NCBI GenBank assembly: GCA_021405325.1
Contig: QWII01000016.1
Location: 1 to 64,000, forward strand
DNA from: Caldilinea sp. CFX5
Lineage (GTDB): Bacteria > Chloroflexota > Anaerolineae > Caldilineales > Caldilineaceae
Length of the DNA stretch: 64,000 nucleotides
Direction of reading: 5' to 3'
Below the pieces are notes generated by a model that saw nothing but the letters and a program-made list of their open reading frames with translations, was not told the origin of the DNA and did no database searches. Of this stretch, positions 23,847-32,220 are shown in pieces (the stretch's first letter is position 1; each line of letters begins with the position of its first letter). The translations under genes were made by a program, and so were the position numbers.

Positions 23847-24893
23847 CTACTTCTCGTCTGGATTGACCGCTGGCCGCATCTGCGGTTCGAGCCGATCCAG
23901 GAGCTGATAATATTCGCCCATGTTGGCTTCGGTCACCAGGGGCGCTTCCAAAATGGTCCAATAGGGAACGTCTTGCCCTTCGACCATCTTCTGCAACAAT
24001 TCGGCGGCGCCTTTACACTCGTCGTAGAGCGGCTGGGCAACGACGCCCCAAACTTCGCCGGCCTTGACCAGATCCAGGTTGACGCGCGTGTAGTCCATGC
24101 CAACGGCAACCAGTTGCTTGCCGGTTTCCTTTTGCGCGCCAGCCCAGGTGGTGGGGCCGCCGCCGGTGGTAGAGAAGCCGGCGACAATGTCAGGATTCGC
24201 CTGGATGATCGAGACCGCCACGGCAATGGCCTGGGTCGGTTCGGGGCCTTCCAGTTGCACCTCTAGGACGGTAAATTCGGGGCAGTAATTGTTCATCGCT
24301 TCGGTGAAAACCTTCGCTACCATATCTTCCGTGGCATTATGGTTGTTCTGGGTGACGCCGATGGAGCCGGCGGTTGCGCCGCGCTTGCGTAACTCGTCAC
24401 ACATCGCCTTGGCAACCGGGTCAGGATATTTGGTCGTGTCAGCCGAGATTTGCACGGCATTGTCGGCAAAGGTGCCTTCGGGAACGGGGAAGTGGGGCAA
24501 CACGACCGGAATGCCGGCCGCTTTGGCCTTTTCGATAATCGGCTTGAAGACCGGCAGACCACCGGCCCACATGGCAACCCCTCTGGTGTCGGGGCGGGCA
24601 AGGGTTTCATCGGCCAGGGCGACGAGCGCGTCGAGCGAATTTTCATCCGTGGTCGCCAACTCGCAGGTCACGCCGATCTCTTTGCAGCCCTCCAGAAAAG
24701 CCAGTTGCGTCAACTGATGCACTGGATGCCAGGCTGAGTTCTGGATATAATAAAATTTGCCCTCGCTACTGGCGCCGGCAGCGCCTTCTGCAGGCGCGGC
24801 GGCTGACCCTGGCGCCGCCGGTTGGACACAGCTTGCCAAGCTGGCAAGCATGGCAATGAGGGTGAGAAGCTGGAAGAGTGACTTCCTTGACAT
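23847..24893 (-). CDS. CUT2 sugar-binding lipoprotein (RbsB-like, periplasmic-binding type 1 fold)
   Basis: A 348-residue binding protein. The N-terminus is a lipoprotein signal with lipobox LASC and then an Ala/Gly-rich linker. The mature region starts KFYYIQNSAWHPVHQLTQLAFLEGCKEIG and shows the RbsB-type pattern, including GIPVVLPHFP, the NNHNATEDMVAKVFTEAM segment and GFSTTGGGPTTWAGAQKETGK. It would present a monosaccharide to the two permeases encoded upstream. AAGGAGG precedes the ATG. The 219-nt gap between it and the upstream permease gene holds no clear gene. Confidence 0.9.
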   Translation of the reverse strand: MSRKSLFQLLTLIAMLASLASCVQPAAPGSAAAPAEGAAGASSEGKFYYIQNSAWHPVHQLTQLAFLEGCKEIGVTCELATTDENSLDALVALADETLARPDTRGVAMWAGGLPVFKPIIEKAKAAGIPVVLPHFPVPEGTFADNAVQISADTTKYPDPVAKAMCDELRKRGATAGSIGVTQNNHNATEDMVAKVFTEAMNNYCPEFTVLEVQLEGPEPTQAIAVAVSIIQANPDIVAGFSTTGGGPTTWAGAQKETGKQLVAVGMDYTRVNLDLVKAGEVWGVVAQPLYDECKGAAELLQKMVEGQDVPYWTILEAPLVTEANMGEYYQLLDRLEPQMRPAVNPDEK

Positions 24894-25112
24894 AGTTTCC
24901 TCCTTACATGGGAATGGAACGATTGAATAACAGCAGAGAAGCGATCAGATAAATCGTCAACAAACCGTTAATGGGGAGGGCGCCTCCTTTCGATTGACCA
25001 GCAGATCAATAAATGATAAAGTAGCACAGTCGGCTAGTGCGCCAGTCCTCTTGTCGAACAGCCGCGCTTTTCCTGTCGTACTGACCGACTGGTTGACTCC
25101 TGTCGCTGTCTA

Positions 25113-26120
25113 CTAGGCCGCTTTATTGCGATAGCGCAGCACATCTACGACCGCCGCGATCATCAACAAGAAGCCCAGCACCGGCGTTTGCAAGTAAGAA
25201 TCAAACCCGGCGATGACCAGACCGCTGCGCACCAACTGAATAAACATGACGCCGAACAAGGTGCCGATCGCCGAGCCGCGTCCGCCATAGAAACTGACGC
25301 CGCCGATGATCACCCCGGCGAGGATGTCCAGTTCCAAATTGCGGCCAATGATCGGGTCGCCTGGCGTCTGGGGGAGTTGGCTCATGGTCAGCATCCCGGC
25401 CATGCCGGCCAGCAGGCTGGTTGCCATAAAACAGATCATTTTGACTCGGTCGGTGTTAATGCCGCAGACCTGTGCCGCCAGCTTGTTGCCGCCGGTGGCG
25501 TAGAGTGCGGCGCCCCAGCGGGTCCAGTTCAAGAGAATCTGCACCACGACGACAAGGGTGATCATGAGCGCAAAGGTAAAAGAGACGCCAAAGGTGCGCC
25601 AGGAGCCGACCAGCGCCACCTCTGGCGGCAACGGGTAGATCGGCAGGCCATTGGTGAAAGAGTAGCTGACGCCGCGCACAATAAAGGCCATCCCGATGGT
25701 CGTGATGACCGCCGGGAGACCCACTTTGACGGTCAACATGGCATTGGTAAAACCCACCAATAAGGCCACCCCTAGCGAACAAGCAACCGCCGCCGGCACC
25801 GGCAGGCCAAAATCGCGCATCAACTTGGCTGCAAAGACCGCGCTCAAACTCATCATCGCCCCAGTCGAGAGGTCAATCTCACCGGCGATCATCAGTTGCA
25901 CCATGCCCATGCTGATCAGTGCCGGAAAGGCCATCGTGCGCAGGATCGAAACAATTGTCGGCCCGGAGAGCATGGCTTCGTTGCGTGAATAGAAGAAGGC
26001 CAGCAAGAGGAAAAAGGGGATAATGATGGCGGCTTCCTGGCGCGCAAGCAGCCCCCGGACGAGATGGCCGATTTGCGTGAACCAGGGGATCTTGTCGCGT
26101 TCGTTGATGGCGAGTTCCAT
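25113..26120 (-). CDS. CUT2 sugar ABC permease (RbsC-like), subunit 2
   Basis: A 335-residue membrane protein starting MELAINERDKIPWF. The frame continues upstream for 240 more codons, but those overlap the preceding permease in another frame and contain no membrane-protein pattern, so ATG 26120 with AGAGGA upstream is used. It shows the branched-chain/ribose permease pattern: MVQLMIAGEIDLSTGAMM, the ITTIGMAFIVRGVSY segment and the LDILAGVIIGGVSFYGGRGSAIGT-type motif near residue 270. It probably forms a heterodimer with the paralogous permease encoded 26 nt upstream. Confidence 0.9.
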   Translation of the reverse strand: MELAINERDKIPWFTQIGHLVRGLLARQEAAIIIPFFLLLAFFYSRNEAMLSGPTIVSILRTMAFPALISMGMVQLMIAGEIDLSTGAMMSLSAVFAAKLMRDFGLPVPAAVACSLGVALLVGFTNAMLTVKVGLPAVITTIGMAFIVRGVSYSFTNGLPIYPLPPEVALVGSWRTFGVSFTFALMITLVVVVQILLNWTRWGAALYATGGNKLAAQVCGINTDRVKMICFMATSLLAGMAGMLTMSQLPQTPGDPIIGRNLELDILAGVIIGGVSFYGGRGSAIGTLFGVMFIQLVRSGLVIAGFDSYLQTPVLGFLLMIAAVVDVLRYRNKAA

Positions 26121-26146
26121 GAATCCTCTTCGTGTACGCGCTGGCG

Positions 26147-27148
26147 TTAGTATTGCCCACTCCGGCGGCGGATGACATCCAGAACCGCAGCCCCCAGCAG
26201 GATGGCGCCGATGACGATGCCCTGGGCATTGGTCTGCACCCGTGCATTGGCCAGCCCCATGCGGATGATCTGAATCAGAATTGTCCCCAGCAAGGCGCCG
26301 ATGATGCTCCCCACCCCGCCCCGCAGGCTGCCCCCGCCGATAATGGCAATGGCGACCACCCAGAGCAGCCAGCCGTCGCCGATGGCCGCGTCCGCCGTCC
26401 CGGCATAGCCCATCACCAGCAGACCGGCCATGCCGCAACAGAGGCTGACAAAGACAAAACAGAGGGTCTTGACCAGGGTGACATTGATCCCCACAATGGC
26501 TGCCGCTTGTCGGTTGCCTCCCACCGCGGTGAGAATTGTCCCCAGCCGCGACGTGCGAATCAGCAGATCCCCGGCAATAAACGCCGCCAGCAGGTATAAG
26601 AAGGCGACCGGCAAGCCAAAGAGTACCGTCGGCGCCAGCAGAGTGGTGAGGAAGGGAATGTGGTCGCCAACATAAATGTAGGTACCTTCCAGCAGCCAGA
26701 TCGCCAGCCCAAAGACGAGGAAACTGACGCCCAAGGTGGCAAAGAACGAGGGCATCCTGATTCTGAGGACGACAACGCTGTTGAGCAGCCCTACCAGAAC
26801 GGCCACCCCCAACGCGGTTACAAGCGCCGCCCACTCCGGCCATTCTTGGTTGACCCGCAAGATCCCGGCAATCGCCGCAGTCAGCCCCGCCGTGGCGCCG
26901 CTTGACAGGTCAATTTCCCCGGCGATCATGAGAAAGCTCATGCCAAAGGCGCACAGACCGATAAAACTGCCCTGTAATGCCATGCGTGCCAGATTGGCCG
27001 GGGAAGCCATGTTGGGATTTGCCAGCACAAAGACCCCAAAAAAGAGCAGAACAGCCACCAGCACCCCAAGCTCTGGAATATTCAGCAAACGCTTGAAGAG
27101 TGGCTGTTTGTACGTTGCTTCGGCGATCGCCAGTCTACCCGTGGTCAT
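26147..27148 (-). CDS. CUT2 sugar ABC permease (RbsC-like), subunit 1
   Basis: A 333-residue membrane permease. ATG 27148 (MTTGRLAIAEATYKQP) has AAGGAAA upstream. It has about eight to ten hydrophobic segments and the family motifs SFLMIAGEIDLSSGATAG, SFFATLGVSFLVFGLA and AIAIIGGGSLRGGVGSIIGALL. The same motifs occur in the next gene, so the two arose by duplication. Having two different permease subunits is less common than the homodimeric RbsC arrangement. It follows the GntR gene by 23 nt and is therefore co-transcribed with it. Confidence 0.9.
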   Translation of the reverse strand: MTTGRLAIAEATYKQPLFKRLLNIPELGVLVAVLLFFGVFVLANPNMASPANLARMALQGSFIGLCAFGMSFLMIAGEIDLSSGATAGLTAAIAGILRVNQEWPEWAALVTALGVAVLVGLLNSVVVLRIRMPSFFATLGVSFLVFGLAIWLLEGTYIYVGDHIPFLTTLLAPTVLFGLPVAFLYLLAAFIAGDLLIRTSRLGTILTAVGGNRQAAAIVGINVTLVKTLCFVFVSLCCGMAGLLVMGYAGTADAAIGDGWLLWVVAIAIIGGGSLRGGVGSIIGALLGTILIQIIRMGLANARVQTNAQGIVIGAILLGAAVLDVIRRRSGQY

Positions 27149-27171
27149 GCTCAATTTCCTTGAAAGTTCGG

Positions 27172-27846
27172 TTAGGGCAAATTGCAATAGAGCAAAATCC
27201 GTTCCTTGGCGCCCAACACATGGCTGGTAAAATCATTTTTCGCCTGGGCGACATTGCCGCTGCGCAACACATCGATCAGATCATCGTGGCTGTCGATGTG
27301 CATTCCCAACTCCGCCATTGTTAACGCGCCGTTCGCCTCATATAAAAAGCGACTGATACGCGCACGCAGCGTCGAAAGCACTTCGAGCATCATGCTGTGC
27401 TGGGCAATTTGCCAGAGCGTCAGGTGAAAGCGATAATCCTGCGCGTAGACCTCTTGGCGATCCTGGTGATTGGCGGCTTGGCGCATCGCCTGCACAATCT
27501 GGCGTAACTCGTTTTCGTACTGTGGTCGCCAGCGCTGAATTACCCGCTCCGCCACAAAGCGCTCCAGCACCACCCGCAAGGAAGAGATCTCTTCAATCTC
27601 ATCACGCGTCGGAATGTAGACCTGGGCGCCGCGATGGGGCAACTTGCGCGCCAACCCCTCATCCACCAAGCGTTGGATCGCCTCGCGAATGGGAATGCGG
27701 CTCATGCCCAGCCGTTCGGCCAGTTCGCGCTCAATCAAGCGGGTCCCCGGTTTGAGGACGCCGTTACGAATGGCGGCGCGCAGCCGGTCGGCGGCTTCAT
27801 CGCCCAGGGTACGCTGTTCAACAGGTGTCAGTTCTGCGAAATCCAT
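27172..27846 (-). CDS. GntR-family transcriptional regulator, FadR/FCD subfamily
   Basis: A 224-residue repressor or activator. The winged-helix domain covers residues 10-78, including LIERELAERLGMSRIPIREAI. The FCD effector domain follows, with probable metal ligands D137, H141 (QDYRFHLTLW), H187 (DSHDDL) and H209 (FTSHVLG). FCD regulators sense small carboxylates or sugar acids. It is the first gene of the CUT2 operon and is divergent from the M24 peptidase gene. A palindromic operator candidate (27986-28004) lies between them. Similar motifs upstream of other operons in this window suggest it may control several of them. Confidence 0.93.
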   Translation of the reverse strand: MDFAELTPVEQRTLGDEAADRLRAAIRNGVLKPGTRLIERELAERLGMSRIPIREAIQRLVDEGLARKLPHRGAQVYIPTRDEIEEISSLRVVLERFVAERVIQRWRPQYENELRQIVQAMRQAANHQDRQEVYAQDYRFHLTLWQIAQHSMMLEVLSTLRARISRFLYEANGALTMAELGMHIDSHDDLIDVLRSGNVAQAKNDFTSHVLGAKERILLYCNLP

Positions 27847-27985
27847 AATCGCTTACGCCACAAAAAGAAAAAAGCCGGCAGCCACATAGGTGTTCGTTCA
27901 AGCCGGTTGGCCGAACGGTTGTTGATCCGGTAAAATGGTATCAATCCAGGGAACGCTTGCATGGACACTTTGCAAATTTTGCAAG

Positions 27986-28004
27986 TTGGTATATGGTATA
28001 CCAA
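27986..28004. promoter_or_regulatory. Perfect 8-3-8 palindrome, likely GntR operator
   Basis: TTGGTATA-TGG-TATACCAA lies in the 228-nt divergent region between the GntR gene and the M24 peptidase gene. It contains the perfect palindrome TGGTATACCA. A second perfect palindrome, TTGCAAA-T-TTTGCAA, is next to it at 27970-27984. FadR-family operators of the TGGT/ACCA type are well known; assignment to this regulator is inference. Confidence 0.65.
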
Positions 28005-28074
28005 TTGTAAACGGATGTCAAACGCGCTTTTCCCTGTCCCTTGGCGCACAGACCACAAAAAAGAGAGACCACCG

Positions 28075-29241
28075 ATGAGCAACCTGGAACTGGCGCGCAC
28101 GCGCGCCGAATTGACCCATCTTGGCGCCGACTGGGCGCTCTTGAGTTCTGCCGAAAATGTCACCTATGTCAGTCACTATGAAGTCCCAATTGAGTTTGGC
28201 CCGCTGGCCCACCTGAACTATGGCCCGGTGCTGGCGCTCTTTGGCGTGCAAGAACCAACCAGCCTCCTGGTTGCCAACCGTTATTATGCCGCCGCGGCGC
28301 GCCAACAGAGCGCTTTTGACGATGTGATTGGCTTTGGCATTTTGGAAGTCTTTGCCCCCTTCGACAAACAGGTGCGCCGGGATAATTTCGTCGCCGCGCT
28401 ACGACAAGCCATCCGACAAGCCACTCTGGGCAAGGGAAAAATCAAACTCGCTGTCGAAGAGCGCACGCTACCACTGATTGCCCTCCAGGTCATCCGTGAA
28501 GAGTTGCCCAACGCCGAATTGATCCCCGCTGATGACGCGGTGGCACGGGCGCGCATGGTCAAAAGCGACCGCGAAGTGGCGCTCCTCAAACAAACCGCTG
28601 AAGTGGTCAACATTGCCCACAAAGAACTCATGCGTCTGACTCAGCAGGCCGGTCTTAGCGAATTTGAACTCTGGGCCGCTATGACCAAAGCCATGCACGA
28701 GCATGTCGGCGACAAGCTTTACATTGCCGGCGAAGTGGTCTGCGGCCCACGCAACAAGAGCGTCTCCCCCGGTGGCCCGATTCATTATGTGACCAAACCG
28801 GGTGACGTTGCCGAACTGGACATTAGCCCCCGCTTCAAAGGCTACTGGGCTGACATGGCGAACACCATGATCATCGGCGCTGAACCGACCGAAATTCAGA
28901 AGAAATACGCCCGCGCCGCCCGCGAATCGTTTTATGCCGGGGTCAGCAAAGCGCGCCCTGGCAACCGCGCCTGCGATGTCTTTGTCGCCGCCAGGGACGC
29001 CTACGACAAGTACGGTCTGAAACTAGGCCACTACGCCGGTCATGGCATCGGCACAACCGTCAACGAAGCGCCCTGGTTTGTGCCGACCGATGAGACTGTT
29101 CTTCAAGCCGGCATGGTCGTCTGCATCGAAACCGGCTGCTACAGCGCAGAAGCCACCGGCAAATGTGAAAAGATGATGGTGATCCAACCGAGCGGCGATC
29201 CGGAGATTTTCCCCGATTTCGCCTGGGGGACGCCACTGTAA
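28075..29241 (+). CDS. M24 metallopeptidase (Xaa-Pro aminopeptidase/creatinase fold)
   Basis: A 388-residue cytoplasmic protein. ATG 28075 (MSNLELARTRAEL) gives the expected family length, and the frame upstream runs through the operator region. The creatinase-type N-domain covers about residues 1-160. The pita-bread catalytic domain follows with probable metal ligands D249 and D260 (LDISPRFKGYWADM), H323 (GHGIG), E352 (IETGCY) and E365 (GKCEKMMV). It may be a proline dipeptidase or a C-N hydrolase of the creatinase type. It is divergent from the GntR regulator and followed by an enolase-superfamily gene across a perfect 29-bp hairpin. Confidence 0.9.
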   Translation: MSNLELARTRAELTHLGADWALLSSAENVTYVSHYEVPIEFGPLAHLNYGPVLALFGVQEPTSLLVANRYYAAAARQQSAFDDVIGFGILEVFAPFDKQVRRDNFVAALRQAIRQATLGKGKIKLAVEERTLPLIALQVIREELPNAELIPADDAVARARMVKSDREVALLKQTAEVVNIAHKELMRLTQQAGLSEFELWAAMTKAMHEHVGDKLYIAGEVVCGPRNKSVSPGGPIHYVTKPGDVAELDISPRFKGYWADMANTMIIGAEPTEIQKKYARAARESFYAGVSKARPGNRACDVFVAARDAYDKYGLKLGHYAGHGIGTTVNEAPWFVPTDETVLQAGMVVCIETGCYSAEATGKCEKMMVIQPSGDPEIFPDFAWGTPL

Positions 29242-29242
29242 G

Positions 29243-29311
29243 CGTGATTCGTGATTCGTGTTGCGTGGCCTGAGCTTGTCGAAGGCCACGCAACACGAAT
29301 CACGAATCACG
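29243..29311. repeat. Perfect hairpin, 29-nt arms of CGTGATT repeats
   Basis: Arms 29243-29271 and 29283-29311 are complementary over all 29 nt. The loop is GAGCTTGTCGA. Both arms and loop closely resemble the hairpin at 4894-4969. It starts directly after the stop codon of the M24 gene and ends 17 nt before the next start. Confidence 0.93.
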
Positions 29312-29328
29312 TTTGAAAGGAATAGGCT

Positions 29329-30447
29329 ATGAAAATTGTTGATGTGCGCGCCATTCCACTCTTTGGGCGCAATGATGATGCCGGTTGGGAAGCGACGCTG
29401 GCTTCCGCCGAAAGCACGCAGGCGCTGATTGAAGTGATCACCGATGAGGGGCTGCGTGGCTATGGCAGCGCGTATACCAATAGTTCGCTGGTGGAAGGCG
29501 CGCTCCAACTCTTGCGCCCCTGGTTGATTGGCGATTCGGCCATTGAACCGGAACGGGTGGTGGAAGGCTTGCATCAACGCACCTTCTGGCAGGGGCGTGG
29601 CGGCGCCGTCACCAACACGATCAGCGGCATCGATATGGCGCTCTGGGACATCCTGGGCAAAGCGACCGGGCAACCCGTGGCGCGACTCCTGGGCGGCTAC
29701 TATCGCGACCGGATCAAGCCCTATGGCTCTGTCCTCTTTGAAGAACCGGCCCGTTTGCGTGAAAAACTTCAAGCCGTGATGGCGCGCGGTTTTCGGGCGA
29801 TCAAACTGGGCTGGGGTCCCTTTGGCCGGGTGGATCGGCAAACCGATGAGTTGTTGGTGCGCACGGCTCGTGAAACCGTTGGCCCGGCGGTTGAGTTGAT
29901 GGTTGATGCCGGCGGCAGCGAAGAGTTCTGGCCCCACTCCTATAAATGGGCATTGGAAACAGCGCGCATGTTGGCTGACTATGGTGTGGTCTGGTTTGAA
30001 GAACCGCTGCCACCGGACGACATTGACAACTATTTGCGTTTACGGGAACAGGCGCCCTTGTTGATTGCCGGTGGTGAAGTGCTGACGCGCCGCCAAAGTT
30101 TTCTACCCTGGCTCACACGCGGCGCGGTTGACATCATCCAGCCCGATTGTAGCAAAGTCGGCGGTCTCTCCGAAGCGCGGCGGATTGGCTGGCTGGCGCA
30201 GGATCACAACATTCTGCTGGTGACACACGGCTGGAACAATGCCGTGGGGCTGGCGGCTGATCTGCATCTGGCGGCGGCGTTGCCTGTGGCCCGCTGGGTT
30301 GAATACCTGACCCCCTCCCCCTTTATCGAAGACATTGTTACCACGCCCTTCCATCTTGACCAGGATGGTCTATTGCCGATTCCCACCAGCCCTGGGCTAG
30401 GGATAACATTGGATCCGGTTGGCTTAGCCCGTTATAGCAAACAGTGA
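29329..30447 (+). CDS. Enolase-superfamily enzyme, mandelate racemase/galactonate dehydratase-like
   Basis: A 372-residue member of the mandelate racemase group. Metal ligands are D193 (MVDAGGS), E224 (WFEEPL) and E250 (GGEVLT). Candidate acid/base residues are K159 (AIKLGWG) and H300 (LVTHGWNN). This set is typical of sugar-acid dehydratases and racemases acting next to a carboxylate. The N-terminal capping domain is complete (MKIVDVRAIPLFG). GAAAGGAATAGG precedes the ATG. Together with the M24 peptidase gene it forms a small operon divergent from the GntR/CUT2 operon, so it may process the imported sugar-derived compound. Confidence 0.92.
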   Translation: MKIVDVRAIPLFGRNDDAGWEATLASAESTQALIEVITDEGLRGYGSAYTNSSLVEGALQLLRPWLIGDSAIEPERVVEGLHQRTFWQGRGGAVTNTISGIDMALWDILGKATGQPVARLLGGYYRDRIKPYGSVLFEEPARLREKLQAVMARGFRAIKLGWGPFGRVDRQTDELLVRTARETVGPAVELMVDAGGSEEFWPHSYKWALETARMLADYGVVWFEEPLPPDDIDNYLRLREQAPLLIAGGEVLTRRQSFLPWLTRGAVDIIQPDCSKVGGLSEARRIGWLAQDHNILLVTHGWNNAVGLAADLHLAAALPVARWVEYLTPSPFIEDIVTTPFHLDQDGLLPIPTSPGLGITLDPVGLARYSKQ

Positions 30448-30508
30448 GTTTCCACCATCATTCACGGTTTGCTGTAACAGGCTACCGAATCCCGGTCACT
30501 TATCAGCG

Positions 30509-31855
30509 TCATGCATCCGGTGGTGACGTTGGTTTGGGCGTCGATGTTGCTTTGGGCGTCGATGTCGGTTTTGGGGTCGATGTCGGCTTCGGCGGCGTTG
30601 TTGGCTCCGGCGGTGACGTTGGTTCCGGCGGTGTTGTCGGCTCCGGTGGCGTTGTTGGTTTCGGCGTGGATGTCGGTTGATGGGTCGCCGTCGGCTTTGG
30701 TGGCGTTGTTGGCTTCGGCGTCGACGATGGTTTCGGCGTCGACGATGGTTTCGGCGTTGATGTCGGCTTCGGTGTTGATGATGGTTTTGGCGTTGACGAT
30801 GGTTTCGGGGTCGAGGGTGGCTTGACCAACGTTGTCGCAGTTGCGGTTGGTGTAGCGATTGTCACAGTAAAGGTTGCGATGGGTTCTACCTCGCTGTCAT
30901 CCGCTTTAGTCGGTGTTGCCGTGGGGGTGCTATCGGGGCTTGACGATTCATCTTCGGTCGCGCGATCCTGACTGCCAGCCGGGCCAACCAGCGGATTACA
31001 ATAGTGACTGCGATCAGATGCTTTGAATTCGCCAACGATCACGGTTCCTACATTGCGATAGGTGGGTCGCGTCGCACCGATGCGGTTCGTGTCACAGCCG
31101 GCGACGATGGTGAGCGTGGGCTGAAACGTAAAGAGATCGGCCGCAACGCCGACCGCCTCATAGCGCCACACTTCGTCGGGCGCCAGGAACTGATCATTAT
31201 CGCCTTTATCCACAATGGTTGTGACCGGGCCAACCATATCATCACTGACCTTGATGTCAGGTTCGGCAAAAGCTATGGCTCCCCGGTTAGTGATGCGATA
31301 CGTCCAAATGATGGTCGAACCAGGGGCAATCTGCGGCACATCCGGGCTGTTCGGATCGTCTGCGTGCCGACCGTTGGTACATTTTTGAATGGTGATCGCA
31401 GATGGCAATAGATTAGTATCATGTTCAGTGGCGCCGGTGCGCGTTGTTGGTAGATTGTTCTCCGGCAAATCACAATTGTTGTCAGGGGCTGGAGTTGTTG
31501 CTGTTGGTGGTACGGCTTGCGTTGTAATGGCAAGATCAGGGCGGTTGGGGATCCACAACCGCTGACCGACTTGCAAGCGACCCGGATCTTGAATTGGTGT
31601 AAAGCGCGGGTCGCTGGCTGCTTTGGCGTTGGTCGCTTCAACAATCACTGGGTAAGCGTCCGGCCTGCCATAGAAGCGCCCGCTGATTTGCGAAAGTGAA
31701 TCCCCCGGTTGCACCACATACTCGAAACCAGCGGTTTGTCCTTGCGGGTCGTCCTGTTGTGCCGGAGCGGCTACACCAATCCGATATGGGGCAACAGTTG
31801 TCTGGATGAGCAGCAGCACCAACAATAACCCGACGTAGAGTTGTTTCAGGCGCAT
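30509..31855 (-). CDS. Exported LysM-domain protein with Pro/Thr/Lys-rich repeat tail
   Basis: A 448-residue secreted or wall-associated protein from ATG 31855 (MRLKQLYVGLLLVLLL); an upstream TTG start is less likely. It has a signal peptide to about residue 30. A LysM-type domain follows, FEYVVQPGDSLSQISGRFYG...VGQRLWIPN, which would bind glycan such as peptidoglycan. Next comes a Thr-rich linker and a beta-rich domain with TIIWTYRITNRGAIAFAEP, resembling conserved-repeat (DUF11-like) domains. The last 120 residues are tandem TPKPSS/TPKPTS/TPPEPT units encoded by a DNA repeat region at 30518-30835. Function beyond surface display unknown. Confidence 0.88.
   Translation of the reverse strand: MRLKQLYVGLLLVLLLIQTTVAPYRIGVAAPAQQDDPQGQTAGFEYVVQPGDSLSQISGRFYGRPDAYPVIVEATNAKAASDPRFTPIQDPGRLQVGQRLWIPNRPDLAITTQAVPPTATTPAPDNNCDLPENNLPTTRTGATEHDTNLLPSAITIQKCTNGRHADDPNSPDVPQIAPGSTIIWTYRITNRGAIAFAEPDIKVSDDMVGPVTTIVDKGDNDQFLAPDEVWRYEAVGVAADLFTFQPTLTIVAGCDTNRIGATRPTYRNVGTVIVGEFKASDRSHYCNPLVGPAGSQDRATEDESSSPDSTPTATPTKADDSEVEPIATFTVTIATPTATATTLVKPPSTPKPSSTPKPSSTPKPTSTPKPSSTPKPSSTPKPTTPPKPTATHQPTSTPKPTTPPEPTTPPEPTSPPEPTTPPKPTSTPKPTSTPKATSTPKPTSPPDA
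30518..30835. repeat. Coding tandem repeats in the LysM protein tail
   Basis: About 25 degenerate 12-18 nt units encode alternating TPKPSS, TPKPTS and TPPEPT blocks. Units such as GGCGTCGATG and GGCTTCGGCG recur. The region is likely to change length by slippage. It is not a CRISPR array because it is translated and has no spacers. Confidence 0.85.
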
Positions 31856-31979
31856 AAGTTCTCTCTTTCTGAAAAATGCCAACAATTTCGCCAGTTCAAG
31901 CTAGCCAGGAACGCTTGCCTGTCATGACGAAGGTTTTGCTTTGTGAGTGGCGAATAAAGAATGAACTTTGATCTTTTCT

Positions 31980-31991
31980 TGGTATACCACA
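31980..31991. promoter_or_regulatory. Possible GntR-type site upstream of the LysM gene
   Basis: TTGGTATACCAC includes the perfect 10-bp palindrome TGGTATACCA found beside the GntR gene. The flanks do not continue the 8-3-8 pattern, so this site is weaker evidence. Confidence 0.35.
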
Positions 31992-32188
31992 GAAATAAGT
32001 GATATGATAGGGCAAAAAGTGATAACTATTGCCAATTATATAGTGCTGCGTATCGAATGTAAAATCGCGCAAAGACAATTGCAACTTTTGTTGCAAGTTT
32101 GAGGTAAGGTTGTCTATTGGGTAAGTGTGTCAGGCATCTGCCACAAGCGCAGGATTTTTCAGTGGCGTAAGGAATAAGTGGATAAAAT

Positions 32189-32213
32189 AGCAGGTGGTAT
32201 TCAGCCACCTGCT
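32189..32213 (-). terminator. Stem-loop terminator of the OsmC-like gene
   Basis: AGCAGGTGG pairs perfectly with CCACCTGCT around a 7-nt loop, 8 nt after the OsmC stop. On the minus strand it is followed by ATTTTAT, a short U-rich tract. Confidence 0.6.
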
Positions 32214-32220
32214 TGGTGTG

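Larger units (their letters stand above)
31856..32220. other. Intergenic region upstream of the LysM gene
   Basis: This 365-nt AT-rich gap contains a TTGGTATACCAC site (31980-31991), a palindrome TTGCAAC-TTTT-GTTGCAA (32079-32096) and the terminator of the OsmC gene (32189-32213). I see no credible gene in it and no strong promoter for the LysM gene. Confidence 0.5.

Noticed and set aside
26121..26843. N-terminal extension that would make the second CUT2 permease 576 residues long
   Set aside because: The extra 240 residues are rich in Gly, His and Arg, overlap the preceding permease in another frame and precede a good start with a ribosome site.
29472..29480. GTATACCAA copy as an operator
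   Set aside because: It lies inside the enolase-superfamily gene, and no palindromic partner is present.
30518..30835. CRISPR or non-coding satellite repeat
   Set aside because: The repeats are in frame with the LysM protein and encode its Pro/Thr/Lys tail.
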